The notes below the pieces were generated by a model that saw only the letters and a program-made list of their open reading frames with translations, searched no databases and had not been told where the DNA came from. Made by a program: the position numbers and the translations under genes. A DNA stretch of 64,000 nucleotides, taken from contig CBDCCV010000002.1 of the NCBI GenBank assembly GCA_965215025.1, positions 620,001 to 684,000 of the forward strand, read 5' to 3'. Below, piece by piece: positions 51,322 to 59,021 of this stretch (the first letter of the stretch is position 1; the number at the start of each line of letters is the position of its first letter). This stretch comes from CBDCCV01 sp965215025. Lineage in GTDB: Bacteria; Bacteroidota; Rhodothermia; Rhodothermales; Salinibacteraceae.

Positions 51322-52265
51322 TTAAAAACAATCCGCCCGGAAGGGTCGGCGTGCGTGTCCGGCTCAAAGGAGCGGCCCGTGACCTGCTCGTATAGCTCGA
51401 CGTATCGCTGCGTGACCTCGACGCGGAAGTCGTCTGGGAGGTCGGGGAGCGCTTGGCCGGGTTGGCCCTGGAAGCCGTGGTCCATCAGCCACTCGCGGAC
51501 GAACTCCTTGGAGAGCTGCCGCTGCGGCTGGCCTTTTTCGAGGCGCTCCTCGTACGTGTCGGCGTAGTAGTAGCGCGAGGAGTCGGGCGTGTGAATCTCG
51601 TCGATGAGGCAGAGGGAGCCGTCGGGGGCGCGGCCGAACTCGTACTTCGTGTCCACGAGAAGCAGCCCGCGCTTTTGAGCCAGCGCCGTGCCGCGCTCGA
51701 AAAGCCGCAGCGCCCAGGCCTTGAGCTGCTCGAAGTCCTTGGCGCTGACGAGGCCGCGGGCGATGGCGTCTTCGGGGCGGATGTCCTCGTCGTGCCCCTC
51801 GGCGGCCTTGGTGGCGGGGGTGAGGATCGACTCGGGGAGGCGGCTGCTCTCGCGGAGATTTTCGGGGAGCGGCTGGCCGCAAAGCGCGCGCGCGCCGCCC
51901 TGGTAGACGCGCCAGGCGTGGCCGGCCAAGTAGCCGCGCACGACGAACTCCATCGGCACGGGCGTGCACCGCCGGGCGACGGTGACGTTGGGGTCCGGCA
52001 CGCTCAAGGCGTGGTTGGGCACGAGGTCTTCGGTCTCCTCGAAAAAGAAGGCGGCCAGCTGGTTGAGCACCTGTCCCTTGAACGGGATCGTCTGCCGGAG
52101 GACGTGGTCGAAGGCCGAGATCCGGTCCGTGGTGACGAGGACGAGGCGGTCGCCCTCGGCGTACGTGTCGCGCACCTTGCCCTCGTAGCGGGCGCCGAGC
52201 GCGTCGAAATGCGTCGTGCGGAGCGTGCGATCTAGTTGATGCCGGATCGTCGCGGGATCGATCAT
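51312..52265 (-). CDS. purC: Phosphoribosylaminoimidazole-succinocarboxamide synthase PurC
   Basis: SAICAR synthase joins aspartate to CAIR using ATP in purine synthesis. The 317-residue protein is the larger, fungal-like bacterial form. Motifs are YEGKVRDTYAEGDRLVLVTT (about residues 25-44), DRISAFDHVLRQTIPFKGQV, the VPMEFVVRGYLAGHAWRVYQ block near 105, and LIDEIHTPDSSRYYYADTY near 235. Start MIDPATIRHQLDRTL is set by homology. Its stop codon lies within recombination-like site A. With purK at 1.3 kb it is the second purine gene in the window. Confidence 0.95.
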   Translation of the reverse strand: MIDPATIRHQLDRTLRTTHFDALGARYEGKVRDTYAEGDRLVLVTTDRISAFDHVLRQTIPFKGQVLNQLAAFFFEETEDLVPNHALSVPDPNVTVARRCTPVPMEFVVRGYLAGHAWRVYQGGARALCGQPLPENLRESSRLPESILTPATKAAEGHDEDIRPEDAIARGLVSAKDFEQLKAWALRLFERGTALAQKRGLLLVDTKYEFGRAPDGSLCLIDEIHTPDSSRYYYADTYEERLEKGQPQRQLSKEFVREWLMDHGFQGQPGQALPDLPDDFRVEVTQRYVELYEQVTGRSFEPDTHADPSGRIVFNLQ

Positions 52266-52306
52266 GCGAAGGGAGAGCGGGGTGAGGAAGCCGAGCGGGG
52301 CGGCGG

Positions 52307-53341
52307 TTACGTCGAGGCGCGCACCTTGAGGATGGGCTGGATGAGCGTGCCGGTGGGCGGGCGGTCCTCGACGCCGCGCACACGCCTGAGCAGCAACGCG
52401 GCCGAGTCCTCGCCCACGTCGTGCATCTGCTGGGCTACGGTGGTGAGGCCCACGTAACGGCTCGTTTTGATGTCGTCGTAGCCAATGAGGGCGATGTCGG
52501 CGGGGACGCTGCGGCCGCTCTCGCGGATGGCCTTCCACGCGCCCAAGGCCTGCACGTCGCTGGAGGCGAACACGGCGGTCACGGGCGGCTCGATGGTGAG
52601 GAGTTCCTGCATGGCCTCGTAACCGGCCTCCTCGCTAAAGCCCGCGTGCTTTTTGGTGTGCCCGTAGCAGATGAGGTTTTCGTCATAGCCCAGGCCCGCC
52701 GCCTCGAGCGCTTCGCGGTAGCCCCGGATGCGCGCGTCGCGCAGGTCGCTTTGGAAAGGCGCCGTGATCATGCCGACGCGCGTGTGCCCGCGCTCGATGA
52801 GGTGCCCTACGCCCATGCGCGCGCCGGTCGCTTCGTCCCAGTAGAAGGCGTCGAAGCCCTCGTAGTGCTGGCCGATGAGGACCGTAGGCGCGCCCATGGC
52901 TTCGAGGTCGGCCGCGAGCCGCTCGTTGAGCGGGAGGCCGACCAGGAGCAGCCCGTCCACGGCGCCGCGTTGAAGGAAATCGTGCAGCGTCTTCTCCGGC
53001 TTGGCCCAGGCGAGGTCGCGCACCAGAAGATCGACCTCGATGTCGCGCAGGCCGCTGCGCACGCCCTTGAGCAGCTCGTTGTGGAAGGGCGTCGTAAACG
53101 TGGGGATGGCGATGGCGAGCGTGACGATCTGCCGTTGCGCCAGCGCCTTGGCCGTGCGGTTCGGGCTGAACTGCAGCTCCTGGATGGCCTCGAGCACGCG
53201 CTCGCGCGTCGCGCTGGAGACGTCGTCGGAGTTGTTCAAGACGCGCGAGACGGTGGAGATGGCCACGCCGGCACGCTCGGCCACGTCGTAGATGGTGCTG
53301 CGCGCGGCCGAGGACGATGCAGGGGAGGGAGACTTCGCCAT
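52307..53341 (-). CDS. LacI family transcriptional regulator
   Basis: A 344-residue repressor with HTH STIYDVAERAGVAISTVSRV (about residues 14-33) and hinge helix FSPNRTAKALAQ. A periplasmic-binding-like core (about 75-335) contains VDGLLLVGLPLNE and the IALIGYDDIKTSRYVGLTTV block near the end. Effector unknown; many relatives sense sugars or nucleotides. It lies between purC and the ThiD-like gene on the same strand, and a purine role is only a guess. Confidence 0.94.
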   Translation of the reverse strand: MAKSPSPASSSAARSTIYDVAERAGVAISTVSRVLNNSDDVSSATRERVLEAIQELQFSPNRTAKALAQRQIVTLAIAIPTFTTPFHNELLKGVRSGLRDIEVDLLVRDLAWAKPEKTLHDFLQRGAVDGLLLVGLPLNERLAADLEAMGAPTVLIGQHYEGFDAFYWDEATGARMGVGHLIERGHTRVGMITAPFQSDLRDARIRGYREALEAAGLGYDENLICYGHTKKHAGFSEEAGYEAMQELLTIEPPVTAVFASSDVQALGAWKAIRESGRSVPADIALIGYDDIKTSRYVGLTTVAQQMHDVGEDSAALLLRRVRGVEDRPPTGTLIQPILKVRAST

Positions 53342-53392
53342 GGTGGGGCCTCTTCTTTTTCGGGGAAGGAGGGACGGGCGCGCTTTCAGAAG

Positions 53393-54376
53393 CTACTCCT
53401 CGGGCGGCTGGCTCTTTTCTGCTTTTTCACGACGTTGGGCGTTGGCGTCGTGCTTCCAGAAGTAGTGAGGGGCGTGCGGGTTTGGGGCTTGCCCTCGGCG
53501 TCTTAGGGCTTCGGTAACGTAAATCTTGGCGTTCTGGATGGCGCTCTGCATGGGTTCATGCGCGTGCAAGTGGGACAAAAGCGCCATCGTGAACGCGCTC
53601 GACGCGCCGTGCACGCCGGGCAGCGCGCCGAGGTACGGCGCCTCGAAGAGCGCGAAGTCGCTGCCATCGTAAAAGAGGTCCACGGCAAACGCCGGCGGCG
53701 GCGATTCGAGGTCGAAGTAGTGCGTCGGCAGCTGGCCGCAGCGCAAAAGCACGCGGCGCGCCCCCCGGCTGCCGATGCGCTGCGCGGCCACCTGCGCGTC
53801 GTCGAGGCTCGGGATCTCCATCCCGGCGATGAGTTCGGCGTCGCGCAGGCGCAGCGTCACGAGGTCGGCACGGCCGAGGTGCTCGGCGAGGGCCTCCACG
53901 CCGCGCGGACCCACCACGTCCTCGCCGCTGGGGCCGCTCAGGGTGAGGTCGAGTACGAGCGGCCCGTGCAGGTGCTCTTCGAGGCGGCGAAACACCACCT
54001 GCACCGTGGCCGGATGTCCCACAATGCCCACCTTAGCGGCACTGGGTGCGCCGGTGGAAAAGAGGTGTTCGAGCTGTGCACTCACGGTGTCGGTGGGCAC
54101 GTCAAGCACGTCGGTCACGACGCCGTGGCCGGCCACCACATGCGCCGTGCACACCGTGCTGACGGCCCCACCTTGCGCGTGAGCGGCCAGCACGTCGGCC
54201 ACCAAACCGCGCCCGATGCCGGGGTAGAGCGCACCAACCGCCAACGGCCGGAAGGCGGCATCTGGATAAGACTTTTTCCCGTTTGCTGACAAGTGACCAG
54301 GCGCTGCGGTGGACGGAGAAAAGCAAGTGGTGAAGCCAGCGGGCATACGCTCGCCAGCTACAACGTACCAAACCAA
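53393..54376 (-). CDS. ThiD-like PfkB-fold kinase (hydroxymethylpyrimidine kinase family)
   Basis: The 327-residue frame contains a ThiD-like kinase: GIGRGLVADVLAAHAQGGAV (about residues 53-72), VCTAHVVAGHGVVTDV, AAKVGIVGHPATVQVVF, then LVLDLTLSGPSGEDVV and an ATP/anion-hole ALPGVHGASSAFTMALLSHL (normally GTGCTLSAAI). The usual GSDPSGGAGIQAD substrate motif is replaced, so the substrate may not be hydroxymethylpyrimidine. The first 45 residues look unrelated and the true start is uncertain (ATG at 54346 or later). No other thiamine gene is near. Confidence 0.75.
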   Translation of the reverse strand: MVWYVVAGERMPAGFTTCFSPSTAAPGHLSANGKKSYPDAAFRPLAVGALYPGIGRGLVADVLAAHAQGGAVSTVCTAHVVAGHGVVTDVLDVPTDTVSAQLEHLFSTGAPSAAKVGIVGHPATVQVVFRRLEEHLHGPLVLDLTLSGPSGEDVVGPRGVEALAEHLGRADLVTLRLRDAELIAGMEIPSLDDAQVAAQRIGSRGARRVLLRCGQLPTHYFDLESPPPAFAVDLFYDGSDFALFEAPYLGALPGVHGASSAFTMALLSHLHAHEPMQSAIQNAKIYVTEALRRRGQAPNPHAPHYFWKHDANAQRREKAEKSQPPEE

Positions 54377-54437
54377 GCCGTACGCATCCAGTAAAGCGTT
54401 TGTAAACCATCAACGCTGCGCAGTGAGGCACGAAATG

Positions 54438-54449
54438 CTGTTATTGCAA
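54438..54449 (+). repeat. Recombinase-associated site B (CTGTTATTGCAA)
   Basis: One-base variant of sites A and C, lying 8 bp after the stop of the truncated recombinase, as site D lies 4 bp after the stop of the complete one. Confidence 0.6.
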
Positions 54450-54457
54450 GTAAAAAA

Positions 54458-54880
54458 TCAAAGTCCCAAATGCCGACTCGAGGATGTCGAAAGCAACTTC
54501 TCCGGACGAACGTACCCATCAAAAGTCGCCCGATCAGTATGGCGTGACTGCTGCATGACGAGGTGGTCGGAAGCGCCGCGCGAAGTGGCCTCAGTGATGT
54601 GGCCCGCGCGGAGGGAGTGCCCCGAGAAGCGCCGCCGCTCAGAGGAGCCGGGGAGCCGGCTCGGCACGATGCCTGCGGCTTCGGCGGCGTCTTTGACGAT
54701 GGTGGAAATCGAGCGCCCGGTGAGGGCGCCGAGGCGCACTAGGCCGCTACGGCGCACGCCGCGAAAGACGGGACCCGCGTCGATGGCGGCGGCATGGAGC
54801 CAGCGGCGGAGGGCCTCGACGGGGCTAAACTTGCAGATCGGGATACGGCATTCCTCGAGGAGTTCGAGCGGACTCTGAAT
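54458..54880 (-). pseudogene. Truncated tyrosine recombinase (C-terminal domain)
   Basis: The reading frame resembles the C-terminal half of the intact recombinase at 55663. SPVEALRRWLHAAAIDAGPV matches CPVSALRTWLRAAEIDSGPV, FSGHSLRAGHITEAT holds the HxxR box, and SRHTDRATFDGYVRPEKL holds the second His and nucleophile Tyr. The N-terminal domain and the first catalytic Arg are missing, and upstream sequence (from about 54850) dissolves into unrelated codons. A relic of a second, related element. Confidence 0.8.
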
Positions 54881-54920
54881 CTCCCCTGAGGGGCTGAACT
54901 TCCCTTCTCCACTCCACGGA

Positions 54921-55330
54921 CTAGGCTCCGTAAAGTGTGCCCCAGCCTCCGCGGTACGTGCACCGTTCAGACTCTATGCCAAGAAGCCTTCCTACCGCGA
55001 TGCTGAGGGACTGCTCCACTTCGTCCGCGCTCTCGCTTAGGGCTTCTATTTCCTGCTCCACCCGTTTTCTCTCGCGCAAAAGGTTCGCTCGATGATCGAA
55101 AACGTAAGAGTTGGCGGAAGGTGGAACGCCACCTCGAACGACGCCCATAACGCGTTGGTTAGCGCGCCTACTTCCTCGTCCAAAACCTGCATCGCTTCGA
55201 CGTAAGCCCTCTCGGCCTCCTGCGCTTGTTCATGGTTTGCAAGATGAAATCAACTTCAGGTGCAGGGCCGACGAGTAGGTGACCGTTTGCGTCCGCGTGC
55301 ACGTCTAAAGAAGGGGTGATCGGATACCGA
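54921..55330 (-). pseudogene. Decayed coiled-coil gene
   Basis: Minus-strand pieces in different frames form one likely former protein. They are TPSLDVHADANGHLLVGPAP (near 55310), EQAQEAERAYVEAMQVLDEE (near 55225), and RANLLRERKRVEQEIEALSE running to LYGA and a stop at 54921. The middle and end are strongly helical, a probable coiled coil. At least two frame changes separate them. It ends next to site C, so it may be cargo of the recombinase element. No family recognised. Confidence 0.4.
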
Positions 55331-55335
55331 TTAAT

Positions 55336-55348
55336 CCGTTATTGCAAA
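55336..55348 (+). repeat. Recombinase-associated site C (CCGTTATTGCAAA)
   Basis: Exact copy of site A and inverted copy of site D; C and D enclose the intact recombinase gene (1.43 kb). The roughly 315 bases from here to the gene start are AT-rich and hold only the promoter-like sequence at 55568; no gene is seen. Confidence 0.7.
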
Positions 55349-55567
55349 ACTAAAATATTTCGGTAGATCTGTCGTGCGGACAGTGCGCCGCGAGACCAGG
55401 CGCTTGGAGAGTTCGTCTGCGCGCGTCACTGGCAGCCAATCAGCAAGACGAGGTCGCACCAGTGACGCGCGCAGTTCTCGACACGCCTTGAGCCGTCGGG
55501 TACGTAACGTTGTACTCTCGTGGGATTGTAAGTTGAAATGGTACTTTCGGGACTTTTTGAAATACAA

Positions 55568-55597
55568 TTGATAATGTATAGTTATCGCTTGTAATAG
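55568..55597 (+). promoter_or_regulatory. Promoter-like sequence before the recombinase gene
   Basis: TTGATA and TAATAG with an 18-base spacer, in an AT-rich tract 66 bp before the start codon. Confidence 0.45.
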
Positions 55598-55662
55598 GCA
55601 ACTAGGAACGGTATCTTTTCTCTTCGACCCGCCAACGTTCACGCCTTACGTCTTCGGATTCT

Positions 55663-56748
55663 ATGTCTTCAAGTTACACTCCCTCGAGCCAGCCACGCGA
55701 CGCCGCCGCCTCTGACGAGGCCTCGTCAGAGGCGGCGATCGCAACGACCGAAACTTCGAGCGCCGAAGTCGCAGAGAGCAAGACCCTCGCCGATCAGCTG
55801 GAAGCATCGCTACGCCGACTGGAGTCCTACGCCGACGCGGCATGGGCTGAGAATACGGTGCGGGCCTACGAAAGCGATTGGGAGCATTTCGCCGCGTGGT
55901 GCGAGCGCCACGCGCGCGAGGCGCGGCCCGCGCGCGTGGAAACGGTCGGCCTGTACCTTGGCGATATCGCGCCCCGGTACCGTCTCGCCACGATCGAGCG
56001 TCGCCTGGCGACGATTTCCGCTTTGCACAAAGAGCAAGGTCATAAGAGTCCGGCTACGGTCTCTGAAGGGCCGCTTCGCCGCATCTGGCGTGGAATCGTA
56101 CGTGAGAAGACACGCCAACAGGACAAAGCCGAACCGCTCATGATCGAGGACCTGCGCTTGATCGTGCAAAGCCTTCCCCAGAATCAGGAGTCGGGCGAGC
56201 TGACGCTGGCTTCTCAACGCGATCGGGCTATACTCCTCGTCGGATGGGCCGGCGCCCTACGCCGCTCGGAGATCGTCGGACTCGCGGTGAGCGACCTCGA
56301 CTTCGTCCCCGGCGAAGGCGTAAACGTTTTCGTCGCAAAGAGCAAGACCGATCAAGAAGGCGAAGGCCTACTCAAGGGGATTCCTTACGGTTCGCACCCC
56401 GACACCTGCCCAGTCTCAGCGCTCCGGACGTGGCTCAGAGCCGCCGAGATCGACTCCGGTCCGGTCTTCAGACGCTTCTACCGTGGCGCCACCGTCGGGT
56501 CCGGCGCGCTCACCGCACAATACGTCTCGGTCATTCTCAAAGGACACGCGGAGCGCGTAGGCCTACCCGTCGAAGCGCTATCGGCTCACTCGCTTCGTAG
56601 CGGGTTCATCACGCAGGCGATCCGCGCTGGGAAGTCCGAACGCCGCGTCAAAGAGCACAGCGGACACGAAAGTTGGGAAGCATTCAACGGATACGTCAAG
56701 AAAGCGGCAACTTTCGCTGAGAATCCGGTCAAAGACATAGGATTGTAG
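55663..56748 (+). CDS. Tyrosine recombinase/integrase
   Basis: A 361-residue site-specific recombinase. After a Ser/Ala-rich N-terminus (about 1-45) comes a SAM-like core-binding domain (about 50-135, AENTVRAYESDWEHFAAWCE). The catalytic domain has Arg in GWAGALRRSEIVGL near 198, HSLRSGFITQAI (His, Arg; near 311), SGHESWEAF (His/Trp) and Tyr in FNGYV near 345. It lies between inverted copies of the 13-base site C/D, with D only 4 bp after its stop. A perfect 34-bp palindrome is within its fifteenth to twenty-fifth codons. The base composition is less GC-rich than in the host genes. Confidence 0.95.
   Translation: MSSSYTPSSQPRDAAASDEASSEAAIATTETSSAEVAESKTLADQLEASLRRLESYADAAWAENTVRAYESDWEHFAAWCERHAREARPARVETVGLYLGDIAPRYRLATIERRLATISALHKEQGHKSPATVSEGPLRRIWRGIVREKTRQQDKAEPLMIEDLRLIVQSLPQNQESGELTLASQRDRAILLVGWAGALRRSEIVGLAVSDLDFVPGEGVNVFVAKSKTDQEGEGLLKGIPYGSHPDTCPVSALRTWLRAAEIDSGPVFRRFYRGATVGSGALTAQYVSVILKGHAERVGLPVEALSAHSLRSGFITQAIRAGKSERRVKEHSGHESWEAFNGYVKKAATFAENPVKDIGL
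55704..55737. repeat. Perfect 34-bp palindrome inside the recombinase gene
   Basis: CGCCGCCTCTGACGAGG is followed directly by its exact reverse complement, with no spacer. It encodes the AASDEASSEAA stretch. In RNA it would form a strong hairpin close to the start codon; as DNA it could be a dimeric protein binding site. Confidence 0.85.
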
Positions 56749-56752
56749 TTTT

Positions 56753-56765
56753 TTTGCAATAACGG
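56753..56765 (-). repeat. Recombinase-associated site D, inverted
   Basis: TTTGCAATAACGG, the inverted copy of site C, 4 bp after the recombinase stop codon and followed by TTTTTAA. Confidence 0.7.
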
Positions 56766-56833
56766 TTTTTAATGTCGGCCGCTCCACGTCCGTCGCTCCG
56801 AGCCCACCTGAGAGCTTCGAGTCACTTTATCCG

Positions 56834-57016
56834 TCAAAGCGCTTCTACGTCGTACTCGACGAGCTCACCCTGGAGCGGCATCCCGAGCTCGAGCGTCTCC
56901 TCCCGCCCCGTCTCGGTGTTCGTGACCGTGACGCGGTAGCGCCCCCCAGGGCCACGGGGAGGTGCTCCCAGCGCGTGGTGTAGCACGGCGAGCGCCGCGC
57001 CTGCCGCATCGCCCAC
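56834..57016 (-). CDS. Short ORF beside the umuC fragment
   Basis: A 60-residue frame whose second half, RYRVTVTNTETGREETLELG followed by MPLQGELVEYDVEAL, has good codon use and a beta-hairpin pattern. Its first half overlaps umuC-derived codons in another frame. It could be the end of a small protein fused to debris. No family recognised. Confidence 0.3.
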   Translation of the reverse strand: MGDAAGAALAVLHHALGAPPRGPGGRYRVTVTNTETGREETLELGMPLQGELVEYDVEAL

Positions 57017-57252
57017 GCGGCCGGCGCCTCACCGGCGCCGCCTCGCCGGCTCCTGGTCGTCTTCTGGACGCCGGCTGAAGCCACGCGCACCGTCCCGCGG
57101 CCCATCTCGGCGTTGATCGCGTCCACGGCCGCCATGAGCGCTCGCTCTTTCGGGTCGTGCTCGATGAAGAGGTGCCCCTGCTCCGGAGGCACGGCGCTAA
57201 GGTCGCACAGCATCGCCCCCGCCTTCTTGTAGCGGTACGGGTGTGCGTCGTC
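56941..57252 (-). pseudogene. umuC: C-terminal fragment of UmuC (DNA polymerase V)
   Basis: Readable residues DDAHPYRYKKAGAMLCDLSA, QGHLFIEHDPKERALMAAVD, INAEMGRGTVRVASAG and WAMRQARRSPCYTTRWEHLP match the extreme C-terminal (DUF4113) region of UmuC. The polymerase domain is absent and no start is seen, so it is a non-functional fragment, probably brought in with the mobile region. Confidence 0.8.
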
Positions 57253-57347
57253 TCCACGCCGCCCTCGGCCGTGCCCACGCCGTCGCCGCTCCCCCTGCCG
57301 GTAGCACGCCGCAAGGAGTTCGACGCCCGCCCGCGCCGCTTTTGATC

Positions 57348-57386
57348 AGCCCTAACCCGTTGCCGCGCAGCGCGTTAGGGCTTTTT
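57348..57386 (+). terminator. Rho-independent terminator in the mobile region
   Basis: AGCCCTAAC pairs with GTTAGGGCT, with an inner CGC/GCG stem, and runs into TTTTT. No intact gene on the plus strand ends here, so it is probably a leftover of a lost gene. Confidence 0.7.
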
Positions 57387-57499
57387 GATTCGAGTAGGTG
57401 CAACCTAGGTGCAACCATAGAGGCAACTTTTCCAGCGTTGCCCCCTTCCTACGCTCCCGCCGGGCGGCTCTCCTCGACGCTGATCCGAACGGGTCGGAA

Positions 57500-57711
57500 C
57501 TGCCCTGAAAGCCGAAGTCAGCGTAGCCCGCATCATCCGAGAGAATGACGATGACGTTCGGCGGCGCGGCCGAGGTAGATGCCTCGGATGCTGTCTGACT
57601 GCTTTGAGCGTGAGCAGAAGGCGCTCCTTGCGTGAGGAGGAAGATGGTCAGAAGGGCCAGCAGGGAACGGATCGCACGCCGCAGTGGACCGGTGGGTAAG
57701 AAAAAGTGCAT
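57500..57711 (-). pseudogene. N-terminal fragment of a sulfatase
   Basis: The product starts MHFFLPTGPLRRAIRS with a signal peptide (LLALLTIFLLTQGAPSAHAQ). It enters a sulfatase domain, PPNVIVILSDDAGYADFGF, with the metal-binding Asp pair. Near 57500 the similarity stops and unrelated codons follow, so the catalytic C-x-P-S-R part is lost. The break marks the right edge of the mobile region. Sulfatases often serve polysaccharide use, like the genes to the right. Confidence 0.85.
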
Positions 57712-57826
57712 CGGAGCAAATTGGAAGGCGCGTAAGGCGAATTCGAGCGAAGAGCGTGGGTTCACGTCAGATGGATGGCGTTGTACCGATATCGCATGAC
57801 GATGTCTAAATGGCTGAATGCGTGAA

Positions 57827-57908
57827 ACGTAGTGCGTATTGCGTAAGGGTGCCCGAAGCGGTCGATGGTGCTTCCCTTACGCAGTACGTGTTACGCAATA
57901 CGTGACGG
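57827..57908. repeat. Inverted repeat of GCGTATTGCGTAAGG units
   Basis: ACGTAGTGCGTATTGCGTAA at 57827 is mirrored at 57871-57908 by CTTACGCAGTACG and TTACGCAATACGTGACG, giving two inverted units opposite one. Located in the gap between the sulfatase fragment and the esterase, where no gene is seen. Confidence 0.6.
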
Positions 57909-57956
57909 CTATCAGGACACCCCCGTTGCGGCCGGTTACGGAACCACCGTGCGGTT

Positions 57957-58496
57957 TCATTCGAGCACGTCGTGCGTCCTCAGAAAATCCCACATGGCAC
58001 GGTAAGCCTCTTTCCCATTGGCGCGCCCGCCATGCCCGGCTCCCTCTATGGTGACGAGCCGGTTGGGGGCGCCCGCTTCGTCAAGCGCCTCGTGCAACCG
58101 CGCAGCGAGCGCCTCCCGGCCGAGGCGATACGCGACGTTGACGACCGCCATCCCCTTCTCCATATACGGCCGCGTCCCCCACAGCGCGTATCGCTCCTTG
58201 CTTCCGCCGACCCATCCGCCTCCGTGGATGTACACGACCGTAGGCACCGGCTCGGACCCGCGCGGCGTGTAGACGTCGAGCTTCGACTCGTACCCGTCGG
58301 CCACGAGGTAGGTGATGCCGGGAACGACACGGTACTGTTGGAGTGCCTCCACGGCCCAGACCGCCGCCTCCGAAAGCGGATCTTCAGGCGTGGTCTCCTC
58401 CTGCGCATGCACGCAACGCGGAGCGGCAAGCACAGCCAGCACGAGAAGACATAAGGCGGCTGTGTTGTGCAGAGAATCCGAGCTGCGCCTTTTCAT
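57957..58496 (-). pseudogene. Esterase/lipase with internal in-frame deletion
   Basis: The 179-residue product has a signal peptide (LCLLVLAVLAAPRCVHAQ) and the oxyanion motif VVYIHGGGWVGGSKERYALW near residue 95. It then jumps from VNVAYRLGRE directly to ALAARLHEALDEAGAPNRLV and the final TIEGAGHGG histidine. The GxSxG nucleophile elbow and the Asp region, over 100 residues, are missing without a frame change. A folded, active hydrolase is not expected. It belongs to the secreted carbohydrate-esterase type of alpha/beta hydrolases. Confidence 0.85.
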
Positions 58497-58563
58497 AAGG
58501 ACGATACTTCTTTCGGTGATTGGTAAGCCGTCATACAAGCTCCTCCATCCATGACTCGCACGC

Positions 58564-58830
58564 TTACTGCCCCGCCTCCATGTCGTGATCGAACCAAGAC
58601 AACTCCCACGTCTCTCGGTAGCGAACGACGGGACGCCCTTCCTCGATGGTGACGGGCAGCCACAGGTACCGGCTGTCGATGGGTCGCTCGGGGCGCCACA
58701 CGTCGAACATGGCGATGAACGCATCCTCCCGGTCGCGCACCTTGAAGACGTCTGTGCTCTGCGCACCGAAGGTCTTTTCCGGTCCCAGCCCATTGTTGGG
58801 ATTTTCCCCGCGCGCCGGGTTGCTCAGCAT
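58564..58830 (-). pseudogene. C-terminal fragment of a glycoside hydrolase family 43 enzyme
   Basis: About 80 residues, TFGAQSTDVFKVRDREDAFI, AMFDVWRPERPIDSRYLWLP and RYRETWELSWFD, match the end of GH43-type proteins, whose pattern is 'FGxQST...DxxDSRYIWLP...W.L..F'. Everything upstream, including the beta-propeller active site, is missing. The fragment meets a galM fragment head to head at about 58830. Confidence 0.75.
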
Positions 58831-59018
58831 GGCTACGGCCAGGGCTACGACCACAACTTCGTGCTCAGCGACCAGCCTACACTCAGCGACCGCTCCTTGC
58901 TCGGCGGCGCCGATTCGCTGGCACAGTCCCGCTCGCTCGTCCTCGTCGCTCGCGTCACCGAGCCGGAGAGCGGCCGCGTGATGACGGTCTACACCACCGA
59001 GCCCGGCGTGCAGTTCTA
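58828..59018 (+). pseudogene. galM: Internal fragment of aldose 1-epimerase (galM)
   Basis: The readable stretch GYGQGYDHNFVLSD, then SLVLVARVTEPESGRVMTVY and TTEPGVQFY, is the conserved region of galactose mutarotase around the catalytic-site His and Glu residues. The N-terminal two-thirds and the C-terminus are lost. The sequence ends at GVQFY, where galT codons begin in another frame. Confidence 0.85.
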
Positions 59019-59021
59019 CCG

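Noticed and set aside
55331..55642. A 103-codon minus-strand frame between site C and the recombinase
   Set aside because: Basic, low-complexity residues, no ribosome site and overlap with the recombinase promoter region; no family pattern.
51309..56765. Integron with attC cassettes
   Set aside because: The repeated 13-base site lacks the GTTRRRY/RYYYAAC pair and the imperfect palindromes of attC, and the recombinase shows no integron-specific insert.
57197..57418. N-terminus of a third recombinase (MVAPRLHLLESKSP...)
   Set aside because: Only a vague resemblance over the first residues; the rest is the shadow of the terminator and umuC remnant.
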